Part shown: positions 25,952 through 34,788 of the stretch, in pieces
Position numbering within the stretch: the first letter of the stretch is position 1
Layout: each line of letters starts with the position of its first letter
NCBI GenBank assembly: GCA_035620615.1
Contig: DASPGM010000005.1
Location: 62,001-126,000, forward strand
Direction: 5' to 3'
Length of the DNA stretch: 64,000 bases
Source of the DNA: CSP1-1 sp035620615
Lineage (GTDB): Archaea > Thermoproteota > Nitrososphaeria > Nitrososphaerales > Nitrosopumilaceae
The notes under the pieces: model-generated
Databases searched by the model: none
Seen by the model: only the letters and a program-made list of their open reading frames with translations
What the model was told of the DNA's origin: nothing
Translations under genes and position numbers: made by a program

Positions 25952-26149
25952 CTAAAAGTGCTTGCTACAAAATAACAGAATTCTGTTTGAAGAATTTTTT
26001 GCGGTAAGAGAATATCCATCCTCAAGTCCTTTCCCGCAAACATAGCACGATGCTTCTACAGCAATTGTAGGTAAGCAAGGTTTTTTGGCTGAAAATATAA
26101 AATCCTGATAAAGCCTTGTTCCTGCTTTTCTAACAAGCAATTGACTCAT
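25952..26149 (-). CDS. 65-residue putative zinc protein
   Basis: Start MSQLLVRKAG at 26149 preferred: a TATA-like element at 26169-26179 is about 25 nt upstream. Cysteines in VEASCYVCGKGLEDG and the final CSKHF give a C-x2-C ... C-x2-H ligand set. Sequence between is beta-like (LTAKNSSNRILLF). A longer frame runs to 26287 but crosses the promoter and the candidate RNA. Function unknown. Confidence 0.65.
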   Translation of the reverse strand: MSQLLVRKAGTRLYQDFIFSAKKPCLPTIAVEASCYVCGKGLEDGYSLTAKNSSNRILLFCSKHF

Positions 26150-26168
26150 AATTATAATTAGTTTGATC

Positions 26169-26179
26169 GCATATAAAGG
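26169..26179. promoter_or_regulatory. TATA element, possibly shared by divergent transcripts
   Basis: GCATATAAAGG. On the plus strand its centre is 27 nt before the first base of the hairpin at 26201; on the minus strand TTTATATG is 25 nt before the ATG at 26149. TATA sequence is near-symmetrical, so it may serve both directions. Confidence 0.55.
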
Positions 26180-26200
26180 TACCGTACTATACCGTAATAA

Positions 26201-26261
26201 AGGACACTGAGGATCCCAAAATGGAGGGGCATAACTGGGCTTGGGACGTCCCTCAGTTCCT
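26201..26261 (+). ncRNA. Candidate structured small RNA upstream of trpE
   Basis: The 61-nt segment folds back on itself: 26201-26212 pairs with 26251-26261 (11 pairs, one bulged C at 26205), and after a small internal loop CCCAA (26215-26219) pairs with TTGGG (26241-26245). The apical loop contains AATGGAGGGGCATAACTGGG. A good TATA box is 27 nt upstream of its first base, so the RNA would begin exactly at the stem. trpE has its own TATA box (26345-26353), arguing against a simple trp leader. Shares loop sequence with 45363-45420. Confidence 0.5.
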
Positions 26262-26344
26262 ATAAAATTAAAATGTAAAAATAGCAATTAAGACCATGTT
26301 TGTATCAAAAGAACAAACTTGCCCCCGATAATCAGATAGAAATG

Positions 26345-26353
26345 TTAAATATA
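26345..26353 (+). promoter_or_regulatory. TATA box of the trp operon
   Basis: TTAAATATA centred about 31 nt before the GTG start of trpE, predicting a leader of only a few nucleotides. No attenuator-like leader peptide is visible. Confidence 0.5.
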
Positions 26354-26379
26354 GAACATAGTTATGAAGCGTATCATGG

Positions 26380-27732
26380 GTGGACATATTTGGAAGTAAC
26401 AATCCTAAAGTAATACCCCTAGATTTATCTGGCTCTCAATTTGATATATACAATAAATTTTCTCGAAATTATTCATACACATTTTTGTTTGAATCACTTA
26501 CTGGTCCTGAAGAATTAGCAGAAACATCAATCATGGGTTTTGATCCAACAATAATTGTTAAAGGATACTCAAATAAAATTATTTTAGAATATAAAGATGG
26601 AAATAAAAAAATAATTAAAACCGATGATCCATTTAAGACCCTAAAGAATTTTCTTAATAAAACATCTGATCAATCGTATCGATATTTGGGTGGTGCAGTT
26701 GGCATTATTAATTATGATGCAGTAAATTTATGGGAAAAAATCTCTCAAACTAATTCATCAGATACTCTATTAATGGAATTCGGTATATACGAAGATGGAA
26801 TATTATATGATAACAAACAAAAGAAATCATTTTATTTTTATTATAACGAAAACAGAATAAATCAATTAAAACTATCAGAAAATAAATTTGATGAATTTTA
26901 TGTTTCAGAAATTTCAGTGAATTTGAATAAAGATAAATTTGTTAAAATTGTGGAGAAAGCAAAACAATACATTCATGATGGAGATATCTTTCAAGTAGTT
27001 CTTTCAAGAAGATTTAATTTTGAAGTAAAGGGCGATTACCTTAAAGTTTACAAAATCTTACGTACTATGAATCCATCACCATATCTCTATCATATGAAAA
27101 TGAAAAATAAGACAATCATTGGTGCAAGTCCTGAAATGTTAATAAGAGTTACAAAAGACGTTGTTGAAACATTTCCTATTGCAGGAACTAGAAAAATAAC
27201 TGATAATAAATCTGAAAATGAACAATTAAGACAAGAAATGCTAAATGATGAAAAAGAAATTGCAGAACATACTATGCTTGTGGATCTTGGAAGGAATGAT
27301 ATAGGTAGAGTTTGTAAGTATGGAACAGTCCATGTTAAGGAACTAATGAAAGTAAAACAATTCAGCCATGTTCAACATATGGTCACTCATGTTGTAGGCA
27401 CTATAGATAAAAAATACGATATGTTTGACGCCTTTAAAGCGGTGTTTCCAGCTGGAACTGTATCCGGAGCGCCTAAAGTAAGAGCTATGGAAATTATTGG
27501 TGAACAAGAACCCCATGCCAGAGGAGAATATGCTGGAGCTGTTGGGTATTTTTCTTTTAATGGTTGTTGTGATTTTGCTATCGCTATTAGAAGTATATTT
27601 TTTGATGGCTCAAAAGGATTTGTCCAGGCGGGAGCTGGAATTGTATCGGATTCTATACCTGAAAATGAACTAAAAGAAACAGAACATAAAGCAAGTGCTA
27701 TGCTTTTGGCCCTAAAGGAGGCATCAAAATGA
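26380..27732 (+). CDS. trpE: Anthranilate synthase component I
   Basis: 450 residues with chorismate-binding core: HDGDIFQVVLSRRF, PSPYLYHMKMKNKTIIGASP, catalytic-site blocks PIAGTRKITDN, HTMLVDLGRNDIGRV and FPAGTVSGAPKVRAMEIIGE. The N-terminal domain (FLFESLTGPEELAETSIMGF) corresponds to the Trp feedback region. Starts GTG. Converts chorismate with TrpG-supplied ammonia to anthranilate. First gene of the trp operon; overlaps trpG by 4 nt (ATGA). Confidence 0.96.
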   Translation: MDIFGSNNPKVIPLDLSGSQFDIYNKFSRNYSYTFLFESLTGPEELAETSIMGFDPTIIVKGYSNKIILEYKDGNKKIIKTDDPFKTLKNFLNKTSDQSYRYLGGAVGIINYDAVNLWEKISQTNSSDTLLMEFGIYEDGILYDNKQKKSFYFYYNENRINQLKLSENKFDEFYVSEISVNLNKDKFVKIVEKAKQYIHDGDIFQVVLSRRFNFEVKGDYLKVYKILRTMNPSPYLYHMKMKNKTIIGASPEMLIRVTKDVVETFPIAGTRKITDNKSENEQLRQEMLNDEKEIAEHTMLVDLGRNDIGRVCKYGTVHVKELMKVKQFSHVQHMVTHVVGTIDKKYDMFDAFKAVFPAGTVSGAPKVRAMEIIGEQEPHARGEYAGAVGYFSFNGCCDFAIAIRSIFFDGSKGFVQAGAGIVSDSIPENELKETEHKASAMLLALKEASK

Positions 27733-28319
27733 AATTTCTAATTATTGATAATTATGATTCTTTTGTGTATAATTTGGCTCAAATTTTAGGTGAGCTAGGA
27801 ATTAATTCTGATGTTATACGTAATGATAAAGTTACAATAAATGACATTAAAGAAAAAAAATACGATGCAATAATTATTTCACCTGGTCCTGGTACTCCTG
27901 AAGAAAAAAAATATTTTGGCATTTGTAGTGATGTGATTACTAAATTAGGTCCTACAATTCCTATACTTGGTGTTTGTTTAGGACATCAAGGGATAATACA
28001 TTGTTTTGGTGGGAAAGTAGTTAATGCTGGAAATGTCAGACATGGAAAAACTAGTCTAATCAAACATTATGAAGATCCAATATTCAAAGATGTCAACAAT
28101 CCGTTTCAAGCAACAAGATATCATTCATTGGTAGGAGATAAGACAATAATTCCCAACAGCCTAAAGATTACTGCTATGGCAGAGGATGATGGGGAAGTAA
28201 TGGGAGTTAGACACATAAATTATCCAATAGTTGGCGTTCAATTTCATCCAGAGTCTATTATGACACCTGAAGGAAAAAAGATTCTTGAAAATTTTATAAA
28301 AATGGTGAAAAATAGATGA
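27729..28319 (+). CDS. trpG: Anthranilate synthase component II (glutamine amidotransferase)
   Basis: 196 residues, class I glutaminase: nucleophile Cys in GVCLGHQGI, and His-Glu of the triad in VGVQFHPESIM. Opens FLIIDNYDSFVYNLAQILGE, typical TrpG/PabA. Overlaps trpE and trpD by 4 nt each, a tightly coupled translation unit. Could also serve para-aminobenzoate synthesis, but context favours Trp. Confidence 0.95.
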   Translation: MKFLIIDNYDSFVYNLAQILGELGINSDVIRNDKVTINDIKEKKYDAIIISPGPGTPEEKKYFGICSDVITKLGPTIPILGVCLGHQGIIHCFGGKVVNAGNVRHGKTSLIKHYEDPIFKDVNNPFQATRYHSLVGDKTIIPNSLKITAMAEDDGEVMGVRHINYPIVGVQFHPESIMTPEGKKILENFIKMVKNR

Positions 28320-29353
28320 TTACTGTTTTAATTGACAAATTAAAAAACAAAAACAATCTTTCTTATGACGAAATAAGTCATGCAATGGAAGAAATTTTAA
28401 ATGGAAATATATCTGATCAAAAAACTTGTGATTTTTTAAAATTTCTTAGAGACAAAGGTGAAACCGATGATGAATTACTTGGGATGCTAAATAAAATGCA
28501 ATCCTTTGCAATCCATATTTTCCCACAGCGTAAAGAAACAATTATTGATGTATGTGGTACAGGAGGGGATAATTTACATACATTTAACATATCAACAACT
28601 GCTTCCTTTGTAATTGCAGCTGCTGGAGGAGTTGTTGCAAAACATGGAAATCGGTCAGTTTCAGGAGTTTCAGGAAGTGCTGACATTTTTGAATATTTTG
28701 GATATGATTTAAGCTCAAAACCAGAGCGAGTTACTGAAATAATTGAGAAATTCGGTATTGGGTTTATGTTTGCTCAAAAGTTTCATCCTGCAATGAAAAA
28801 TGTAGCAAATGCCAGAAAAATGATTGGTGGAAAGACCGCATTCAATTTACTTGGACCACTTGCAAATCCTGCACAGGTAAAAAATCAATTAATTGGAGTA
28901 TTTTCGGACGAATTATTAGAACGATTAGCATTATTGTTAAAAAAACAGGGTTCAGAAAATATTATGACTGTTAGGTCACAGGATGGTTTAGATGAGCTCT
29001 CCACCACATCGAAAAATAAAGTATGTTTTTTGAAAAATGGAAACATCACTTCAATGATTATTGATCCAGAAGATTTTGGATTAGTTAAACCAAATATAAG
29101 AGAAATTCAAGTTACATCAAAACAGGATGCATTAAAAGCATTTGTGTCTGTTTTAAATGGTACTGCAAATAATTCACTGATAGAGATTACAGCATTAAAT
29201 GCTGCAGGGGGATTAGTAGTTAGCAATATTGCAGATGGTTTTAGTGATGGTATAGAAAATGCACTTGATGTAATTAAAAGCGGCATGGCCTATAGTCTTT
29301 TTGAAGATTTTATCCGATATTGTGGCGATATTAAAAAATTGGAGGAATTTTAA
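28316..29353 (+). CDS. trpD: Anthranilate phosphoribosyltransferase
   Basis: 345 residues. PRPP/Mg binding motif CGTGGDNLHTFNISTTAS, glycine-rich KHGNRSVSGVSGSADIFE and the NARKMIGGKTAFNLLGPLAN block are all present. Adds phosphoribose from PRPP to anthranilate. Lies between trpG (4-nt overlap) and trpC (2-nt gap). Confidence 0.96.
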   Translation: MITVLIDKLKNKNNLSYDEISHAMEEILNGNISDQKTCDFLKFLRDKGETDDELLGMLNKMQSFAIHIFPQRKETIIDVCGTGGDNLHTFNISTTASFVIAAAGGVVAKHGNRSVSGVSGSADIFEYFGYDLSSKPERVTEIIEKFGIGFMFAQKFHPAMKNVANARKMIGGKTAFNLLGPLANPAQVKNQLIGVFSDELLERLALLLKKQGSENIMTVRSQDGLDELSTTSKNKVCFLKNGNITSMIIDPEDFGLVKPNIREIQVTSKQDALKAFVSVLNGTANNSLIEITALNAAGGLVVSNIADGFSDGIENALDVIKSGMAYSLFEDFIRYCGDIKKLEEF

Positions 29354-29355
29354 AT

Positions 29356-30129
29356 ATGAAAAATGTTTTACAAAAACTTTTTGATAATTCAAAAGCTGCA
29401 ATTAAGGATGGGGTGTATGATGTTAGTGAAAATTTACCCCAATCAAAGCAAGATCTAATTAAAATAATTAAAGAAAACCCACATGCAACTTTAATTTCAG
29501 AAATTAAATTTTCATCACCATCTTTAGGAGAAATTAAAAAAATATCTGATCCAGTTAAAATTGCACAAGATATGATTGCTGGGGGAGCAAAGGCATTATC
29601 CATCCTTACCCAACCTTACTTATTTTCCGGATCTCCTGGATTTTTTGTAAAAATACGAAAAGAAATCCAAGTACCACTATTAATGAAAGATATAATTATT
29701 GACAAAATCCAAATTGACGCAGCAAAAAAAATCGGAGCAGACTATGTTTTGTTAATTCAATCATTATTTGATCAAGGATTTGTACCTAAAATCAATGAAT
29801 TAATTGAATATAGTCATAAAAAAAACCTCAAAATATTATTAGAATCTCATACTAGAGAAGAATTTGAAAATTCATTAAAAACAAAAGCAGATATTTTAGG
29901 AATAAATAATAGAAATTTAGATACTCTTGAATTAGATATTAACAATACAAAGAAAATTTTAAAAAATAAAAAAGAATCAAAATTAGTGATTTCAGAGAGT
30001 GGAATTGAAACTCCAGATGATATTTGTTTTCTCCACAGTTGTGGAGCAGATGCTTTTCTGGTTGGTTCAAGTATAATGAAAAGTGATAATATCATTGAAA
30101 GAGTTAGGCAGTTGGTGAATGCAATATGA
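29356..30129 (+). CDS. trpC: Indole-3-glycerol-phosphate synthase
   Basis: 257 residues, TIM barrel. Signature segments: LISEIKFSSPSLGEIKKISD with the catalytic Lys region, VPLLMKDIIIDKIQIDAAKK, ILGINNRNLDTLELDI and VISESGIETPDDI. Cyclises CdRP to indole-3-glycerol phosphate. Stop overlaps the trpB start by 4 nt. No fused TrpF domain and no separate trpF follows, so the PRA isomerase step must be encoded elsewhere or done by another enzyme. Confidence 0.95.
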   Translation: MKNVLQKLFDNSKAAIKDGVYDVSENLPQSKQDLIKIIKENPHATLISEIKFSSPSLGEIKKISDPVKIAQDMIAGGAKALSILTQPYLFSGSPGFFVKIRKEIQVPLLMKDIIIDKIQIDAAKKIGADYVLLIQSLFDQGFVPKINELIEYSHKKNLKILLESHTREEFENSLKTKADILGINNRNLDTLELDINNTKKILKNKKESKLVISESGIETPDDICFLHSCGADAFLVGSSIMKSDNIIERVRQLVNAI

Positions 30130-31319
30130 AACATAATCCAAAATATGGCAGATTTGGGGAGTTTGGAGGCAGGTACATTCCTGAAACACTCGTTCCTGCC
30201 ATTAATGAATTAGAAGAAAATTATATGAAGTTTAAAGACGATAATGATTTCAAAAAAGAATTAGAATATTATCTAAAATATTACGCAGGTAGGCCTACCC
30301 CTCTATATTTTGCAAAAAATCTTACGAAAAAAATTGGTGGTGCAAAAATCTATCTAAAAAGAGAAGATCTGCTCCATGGAGGAGCCCATAAAATTAACAA
30401 CACTCTTGGACAAGCACTACTTGCAAAAAAAATGAAAAAAAAGCGAATCATTGCTGAAACCGGTGCAGGTCAACATGGAGTTGCAACCGCAATGGCTTGT
30501 GCATGTTTGGAAATGAATTCGGAAATCTATATGGGGTACAAAGATACTGTTCGTCAAAAGCTTAATGTTTTTAGAATGAATCTTTTAGGATCAAAAGTAC
30601 ATCCTGTTCAATCTGGATCTAAAACTCTAAAAGATGCAATAAATGAAGCAATACGAGATTGGATTACAAACGTTGATTCAACATATTATCTCTTAGGCTC
30701 TGCGGTAGGACCTCATCCATATCCAGTCATGGTGCGTGACTTTCAGTCTGTTATTGGAGAAGAAATAAAAAAACAAATGAAGATAATTAACAATAAAGTA
30801 CCAGATACCGTAATTGCTTGTGTTGGAGGAGGTTCAAATGCAATAGGAACATTTTATCCATTACTTGATAGTAATACAGAAATTATCGGGGTTGAAGCGG
30901 CTGGTCTTGGATTAAAAACCAATAAACATTCTGCCACACTAAACAAAGGCTCAAAAGGAATCTTACATGGAATGATGACCTATCTATTACAAGATGATGA
31001 GGGTCAAATTCGTGAAACTCATAGTATTTCGGCTGGACTAGATTATCCTGGAGTAGGTCCTGAACACTCCTATCTCAAAGATACTGGAAGGGTGAAATAC
31101 CATAGCGCTACTGACAAAGAAGTAATTAATGCGTTTTTACTTTTGACTAAAACAGAGGGAATAATTCCTGCTTTAGAATCAGCTCATGCAATTGCAGATG
31201 TAATAAAAATTGCAAAGAAAAAACCAAAATCAGAATCTATAGTAGTTACACTCTCAGGACGAGGAGATAAAGATGTAGAAATTGTTGGAGATTACATGAA
31301 AAAAAATGTCAAGAATTAA
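30126..31319 (+). CDS. trpB: Tryptophan synthase beta chain
   Basis: 397 residues, TrpB1 class: opens GRFGEFGGRYIPETLVPAIN; PLP Lys in GGAHKINNTLGQ; phosphate loop CVGGGSNAIGTFYP; catalytic-site ETGAGQHGVATA. Condenses indole with serine. Overlaps trpC by 4 nt and trpA by 14 nt, consistent with alpha2-beta2 assembly. Confidence 0.97.
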   Translation: MKHNPKYGRFGEFGGRYIPETLVPAINELEENYMKFKDDNDFKKELEYYLKYYAGRPTPLYFAKNLTKKIGGAKIYLKREDLLHGGAHKINNTLGQALLAKKMKKKRIIAETGAGQHGVATAMACACLEMNSEIYMGYKDTVRQKLNVFRMNLLGSKVHPVQSGSKTLKDAINEAIRDWITNVDSTYYLLGSAVGPHPYPVMVRDFQSVIGEEIKKQMKIINNKVPDTVIACVGGGSNAIGTFYPLLDSNTEIIGVEAAGLGLKTNKHSATLNKGSKGILHGMMTYLLQDDEGQIRETHSISAGLDYPGVGPEHSYLKDTGRVKYHSATDKEVINAFLLLTKTEGIIPALESAHAIADVIKIAKKKPKSESIVVTLSGRGDKDVEIVGDYMKKNVKN

Positions 31320-32106
31320 AAATAAATTTTTAGAGTTAAACAAGAAAAAAGAAAAAGCTCTAATTACCTACATTATGAGTGGATATCCAAATGAAAAAAC
31401 TACTATATCTGCAATAAGAGGATTACTAAAAGGTGGTGCGGATATAATTGAAATTGGGTTTCCATTTTCAGATCCGATTGCAGATGGACCTATAATTCAA
31501 AATGCAAGTACAACGTCATTAAACAATGGAACAAAGATTGATAATTTTTTTAAATTAATTAAAAAAATTCGAAAGGAAACTGATGTGCCATTGGTTCTAA
31601 TGACCTACAGTAATATACTGTATAGAAAAGGATTTGGCAACTTTATGAAAAAAGCAAAAAACATTGGAATTGATGGGTTGATTTTACCTGACATGTCCAT
31701 AGAAGAATCAGAGAATTATCTAAATTCAGCAAAGAAATACGATTTAGATACAATATTTTTAATTTCACCTAATACAAGTCCAGAACGTATTAAAAAAATT
31801 TTAAAGGCTACGACAGGATTTTTGTATCTTGTATCTATTTATGGCACTACAGGCGTACAGGCCAAATTGCAACAATATACAATAGATGCCATTAAAAAAA
31901 CAAAAAAAATCGTTAACAAAAAAATCCCTGTAGGAATTGGCTTTGGAGTTAACACGCCAAATGATGCTAAGAAATTGTTGTCACATGACATAGATGCCAT
32001 AATCGTAGGGAGTGCCTTTCTTAGGTTAATTGATAAAACTCCAATGAATAAAATTGAATCAAAGATCACTACTTTTACTAAGAGTCTGAAAAATACTACT
32101 AAATAA
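31306..32106 (+). CDS. trpA: Tryptophan synthase alpha chain
   Basis: 266 residues, TIM barrel. Catalytic Glu/Asp region IIEIGFPFSDPIADGPIIQ, GLILPDMSIEESENY, and phosphate-binding GFGVNTPNDAKKL with IVGSAFLR. Cleaves indole-3-glycerol phosphate and channels indole to TrpB. Starts inside the 3' end of trpB (14 nt). Last gene of the trp operon; pyrG follows after 36 nt. Confidence 0.96.
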   Translation: MSRIKNKFLELNKKKEKALITYIMSGYPNEKTTISAIRGLLKGGADIIEIGFPFSDPIADGPIIQNASTTSLNNGTKIDNFFKLIKKIRKETDVPLVLMTYSNILYRKGFGNFMKKAKNIGIDGLILPDMSIEESENYLNSAKKYDLDTIFLISPNTSPERIKKILKATTGFLYLVSIYGTTGVQAKLQQYTIDAIKKTKKIVNKKIPVGIGFGVNTPNDAKKLLSHDIDAIIVGSAFLRLIDKTPMNKIESKITTFTKSLKNTTK

Positions 32107-32142
32107 TGTGACGAATAAATAAGGGATTTTCTATTCCTATAT

Positions 32143-33744
32143 GTGCAGACGAAATTTATCTTCATAACGGGGGGAGTTATGTCTGGCCTTGGGAAAGGGG
32201 TAGTTTCATCATCAATTGCAAAATTATTACAATTATCAAATCAAAAAGTATCGTGTGTAAAAATAGATCCCTACCTAAATTATGATGCTGGAACTATGAA
32301 TCCAGTCGCCCATGGCGAGGTATTCGTTACAGAAGATGGTGGAGAATGCGATATGGATATTGGAAATTATGAACGATTCCTAAATCAAAATATTCCAAAA
32401 TCTCATAATATTACAACAGCTCAAATTTATTCAAATGTTATAGAGGCAGAGAGAAAGGGGGAATATCTGGGAGCATGTGTCCAAATAATTCCACATATTA
32501 CAGATGAAATTAAAAACCGTATTAGAAAAATTGCAGAAGATGAAAAACTTGAAATTTTAGTAGTTGAATGTGGTGGAACTGTAGGAGACATTGAAAGCTT
32601 ACCATTTCTTGAAGCATTAAGACAAATTTGGATGGAAGACGGTTCTGAGAATGTGATTTTTGTTCATGTTACTTTATCACCATCCCTAGATGTAGTAGGA
32701 GAACAAAAAACTAAACCAACCCAACACAGTGTACAAGAATTAAGAAGAATTGGAATCCAACCAGATTTACTTGCAGTTAGATGTTCCAGTCCTTTGTTAG
32801 AAAAAACAAAGAAAAAGATTTCAATGTTTACAAATGTCTCTGTAAAAGATGTATTTTCTTGTCATGATGTAGACACTATTTTTAAAGTTCCACAAATTTT
32901 GTATGATCAAGATTTAGTTAATGTAATTTTTAAAAAATTTGGGATGGTTGGATTAGTTAATGCATCAGAAAACTGGGATAAATGGAATTTAATTGTAAAT
33001 TCAATTAAGGAATATGAAAAAACAATAAACATTGCAATGGTTGGAAAATATGTTACATTGCCAGATAGTTATGTTAGTGTAAACCATGCATTAAAACATG
33101 CAGGAGCATCAATTGGAAAAAATGTGTCTATAGATTGGATTGACTCTGAAACTCTAGACGGAAATATAGAGAAATTAAATAATTTTGATGGAATTCTTGT
33201 TCCTGGAGGTTTTGGAACAAGAGGATCGGAGGGAATTATAAAAACTGCAAATTTTGCACGTCAAAAAAATATCCCATATCTAGGAATCTGTTTTGGTTTT
33301 CAATTAGCCGCAGTTGCATTTGGAAGAGAAGTTTGTGGTTTAGATGGAGCAAATTCAACAGAGATTGAGCCTAAAACAACAAATCCAATAATCGATTTAC
33401 TTCCTGAACAAAAAAGCATTGAAAATATGGGCGGGTCATTACGATTAGGATCAAATGACATCAATATAAAAGAAAATTCCCTTGCCTACAAAGTTTACAA
33501 AGATAAATTAATTTCAAAACGACACAGACATAGATTTGAATTCAATAAAGACTACCTTGATAGATTTATTGAAAAAGGAATGGTATTTTCTGGAGAAAGT
33601 GATAATGGAAAAAGAATGGAAATTTTAGAAATTCCATCGCATAAATTCTTTTTTGGGGTACAATTTCATCCTGAGTTTAGCAGTAGACCAGGGTTTCCTG
33701 AAAATTCTTTTAAGGCATTTTTAGAAGCTGCAGCAAGTTCTTAA
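32143..33744 (+). CDS. pyrG: CTP synthase
   Basis: 533 residues. Synthetase domain with P-loop FITGGVMSGLGKGVVSSSI and CVKIDPYLNYDAGTMNPVAH; glutaminase domain with nucleophile in GICFGFQLA and VQFHPEF near the end. Makes CTP from UTP and glutamine. Starts GTG at 32143. Close to the trp operon in the same direction, maybe partly co-transcribed. Overlaps the convergent NAD kinase by 4 nt. Confidence 0.97.
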   Translation: MQTKFIFITGGVMSGLGKGVVSSSIAKLLQLSNQKVSCVKIDPYLNYDAGTMNPVAHGEVFVTEDGGECDMDIGNYERFLNQNIPKSHNITTAQIYSNVIEAERKGEYLGACVQIIPHITDEIKNRIRKIAEDEKLEILVVECGGTVGDIESLPFLEALRQIWMEDGSENVIFVHVTLSPSLDVVGEQKTKPTQHSVQELRRIGIQPDLLAVRCSSPLLEKTKKKISMFTNVSVKDVFSCHDVDTIFKVPQILYDQDLVNVIFKKFGMVGLVNASENWDKWNLIVNSIKEYEKTINIAMVGKYVTLPDSYVSVNHALKHAGASIGKNVSIDWIDSETLDGNIEKLNNFDGILVPGGFGTRGSEGIIKTANFARQKNIPYLGICFGFQLAAVAFGREVCGLDGANSTEIEPKTTNPIIDLLPEQKSIENMGGSLRLGSNDINIKENSLAYKVYKDKLISKRHRHRFEFNKDYLDRFIEKGMVFSGESDNGKRMEILEIPSHKFFFGVQFHPEFSSRPGFPENSFKAFLEAAASS

Positions 33745-34757
33745 TCTACTTTTTCTAAATCTATTTTAGAAATTTCATAAATTTTTTGTCTTGCGTCACG
33801 AATTGAAATCTTCTTTTTGACATATCCTTTGTCCAATAAGTGACTCAGTGCTAATCGGATAGTTCGATCTGGCAACATTGTTTTAGTCAAAAGTTCTTTT
33901 TGAGTCATTGCACCTTCATATTCTAGAATTTTTAGTAATAATTTTGAGCTTGGAGGCATGTTAAGCAAATCTTCCGCAAGATGTACCTTTTTAGCTAGAG
34001 CAGAAATTGCAGTAGAGTCCTTTTTCATTCTAATAATTTTTGCCGGGTGAAATTTTTTACATTCTAGAGTTTTATGAACTTTGTATCTATCTATTCCATC
34101 AAGTATAGCTTCACAGTACAACCTAGAGGAGATATCATCTACTTCTATCAAACTTTCATTTGAAACAATTAGTGGACGTCTTGTTACATCGAGTGAGTTT
34201 ACAGAAATTATTCCAAAAACAGGTGAATCTTGAAAAATTACTGGTCCCCCTGCTGACATTGAATAAGCTGATGACCCAATTGGAGTAGATATTATTACAC
34301 CATCGCTACTATCATGCCAAACTTCTTCATCATTTACTCTCAAAGTATATTCCATTAGGGTGGCACTCTTTGATGTAAAAACTGCAACATCATTAAGAAC
34401 TGGATAGACATTTTTTCCATCTATTTTTACACCAATTCTAGGTACCTCCTCTATTTTGTAATTTTGATTTTTCAATCGACTCAGATATGTAGAAAATTCT
34501 TTAAGATCAATTTGTGCAAGAAAACCACTAGATTCAGATTCACCAATTCCAAGTACAGGAATATTAGAATCATCACTTCCATGAAAATAATTTCTAACTC
34601 CTCTGTCTCCTCCTAGAACAATTATGCAGTCAGCATTTTTTAAATTGGAACGAGAGATATTAATTGTAAATGAGCTAATGCCAGTACGGTCTAATTCATT
34701 TTTGATTAATTTTACTGCAGATTCATTTGTACCGGCATTAAAAATACCAATTTGCAT
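33741..34757 (-). CDS. NAD kinase with C-terminal winged-helix domain; GGDG motif altered
   Basis: 338 residues. Residues 1-255 match the NAD/ATP-NAD kinase fold: DCIIVLGGDRGVRNYF (49-52 GGDR where GGDG is usual; catalytic Asp kept), GFLAQIDLKEF, and the strong block DGVIISTPIGSSAYSMSAGG. Residues 260-338 form a winged helix (MTQKELLTKTMLPDRTIRLA, DARQKIYEIS) like MarR-type DNA-binding domains. A kinase able to bind DNA, or a domain used for protein contact, would be unusual. Phosphorylates NAD to NADP if active. Followed upstream by the PfkB gene, 31 nt away. Confidence 0.85.
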   Translation of the reverse strand: MQIGIFNAGTNESAVKLIKNELDRTGISSFTINISRSNLKNADCIIVLGGDRGVRNYFHGSDDSNIPVLGIGESESSGFLAQIDLKEFSTYLSRLKNQNYKIEEVPRIGVKIDGKNVYPVLNDVAVFTSKSATLMEYTLRVNDEEVWHDSSDGVIISTPIGSSAYSMSAGGPVIFQDSPVFGIISVNSLDVTRRPLIVSNESLIEVDDISSRLYCEAILDGIDRYKVHKTLECKKFHPAKIIRMKKDSTAISALAKKVHLAEDLLNMPPSSKLLLKILEYEGAMTQKELLTKTMLPDRTIRLALSHLLDKGYVKKKISIRDARQKIYEISKIDLEKVD

Positions 34758-34788
34758 AAGACAATCATAATATTTTGTTCAATAAAAA

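Noticed and set aside
26201..26261. TPP riboswitch, because of CTGAG near the 5' stem
   Set aside because: Other conserved TPP-riboswitch blocks are missing and the next gene is trpE, not a thiamin gene.
25952..26287. A longer 111-aa reading of the zinc protein
   Set aside because: It would read through the promoter at 26169-26179 and the hairpin at 26201-26261; the start at 26149 fits the TATA box better.
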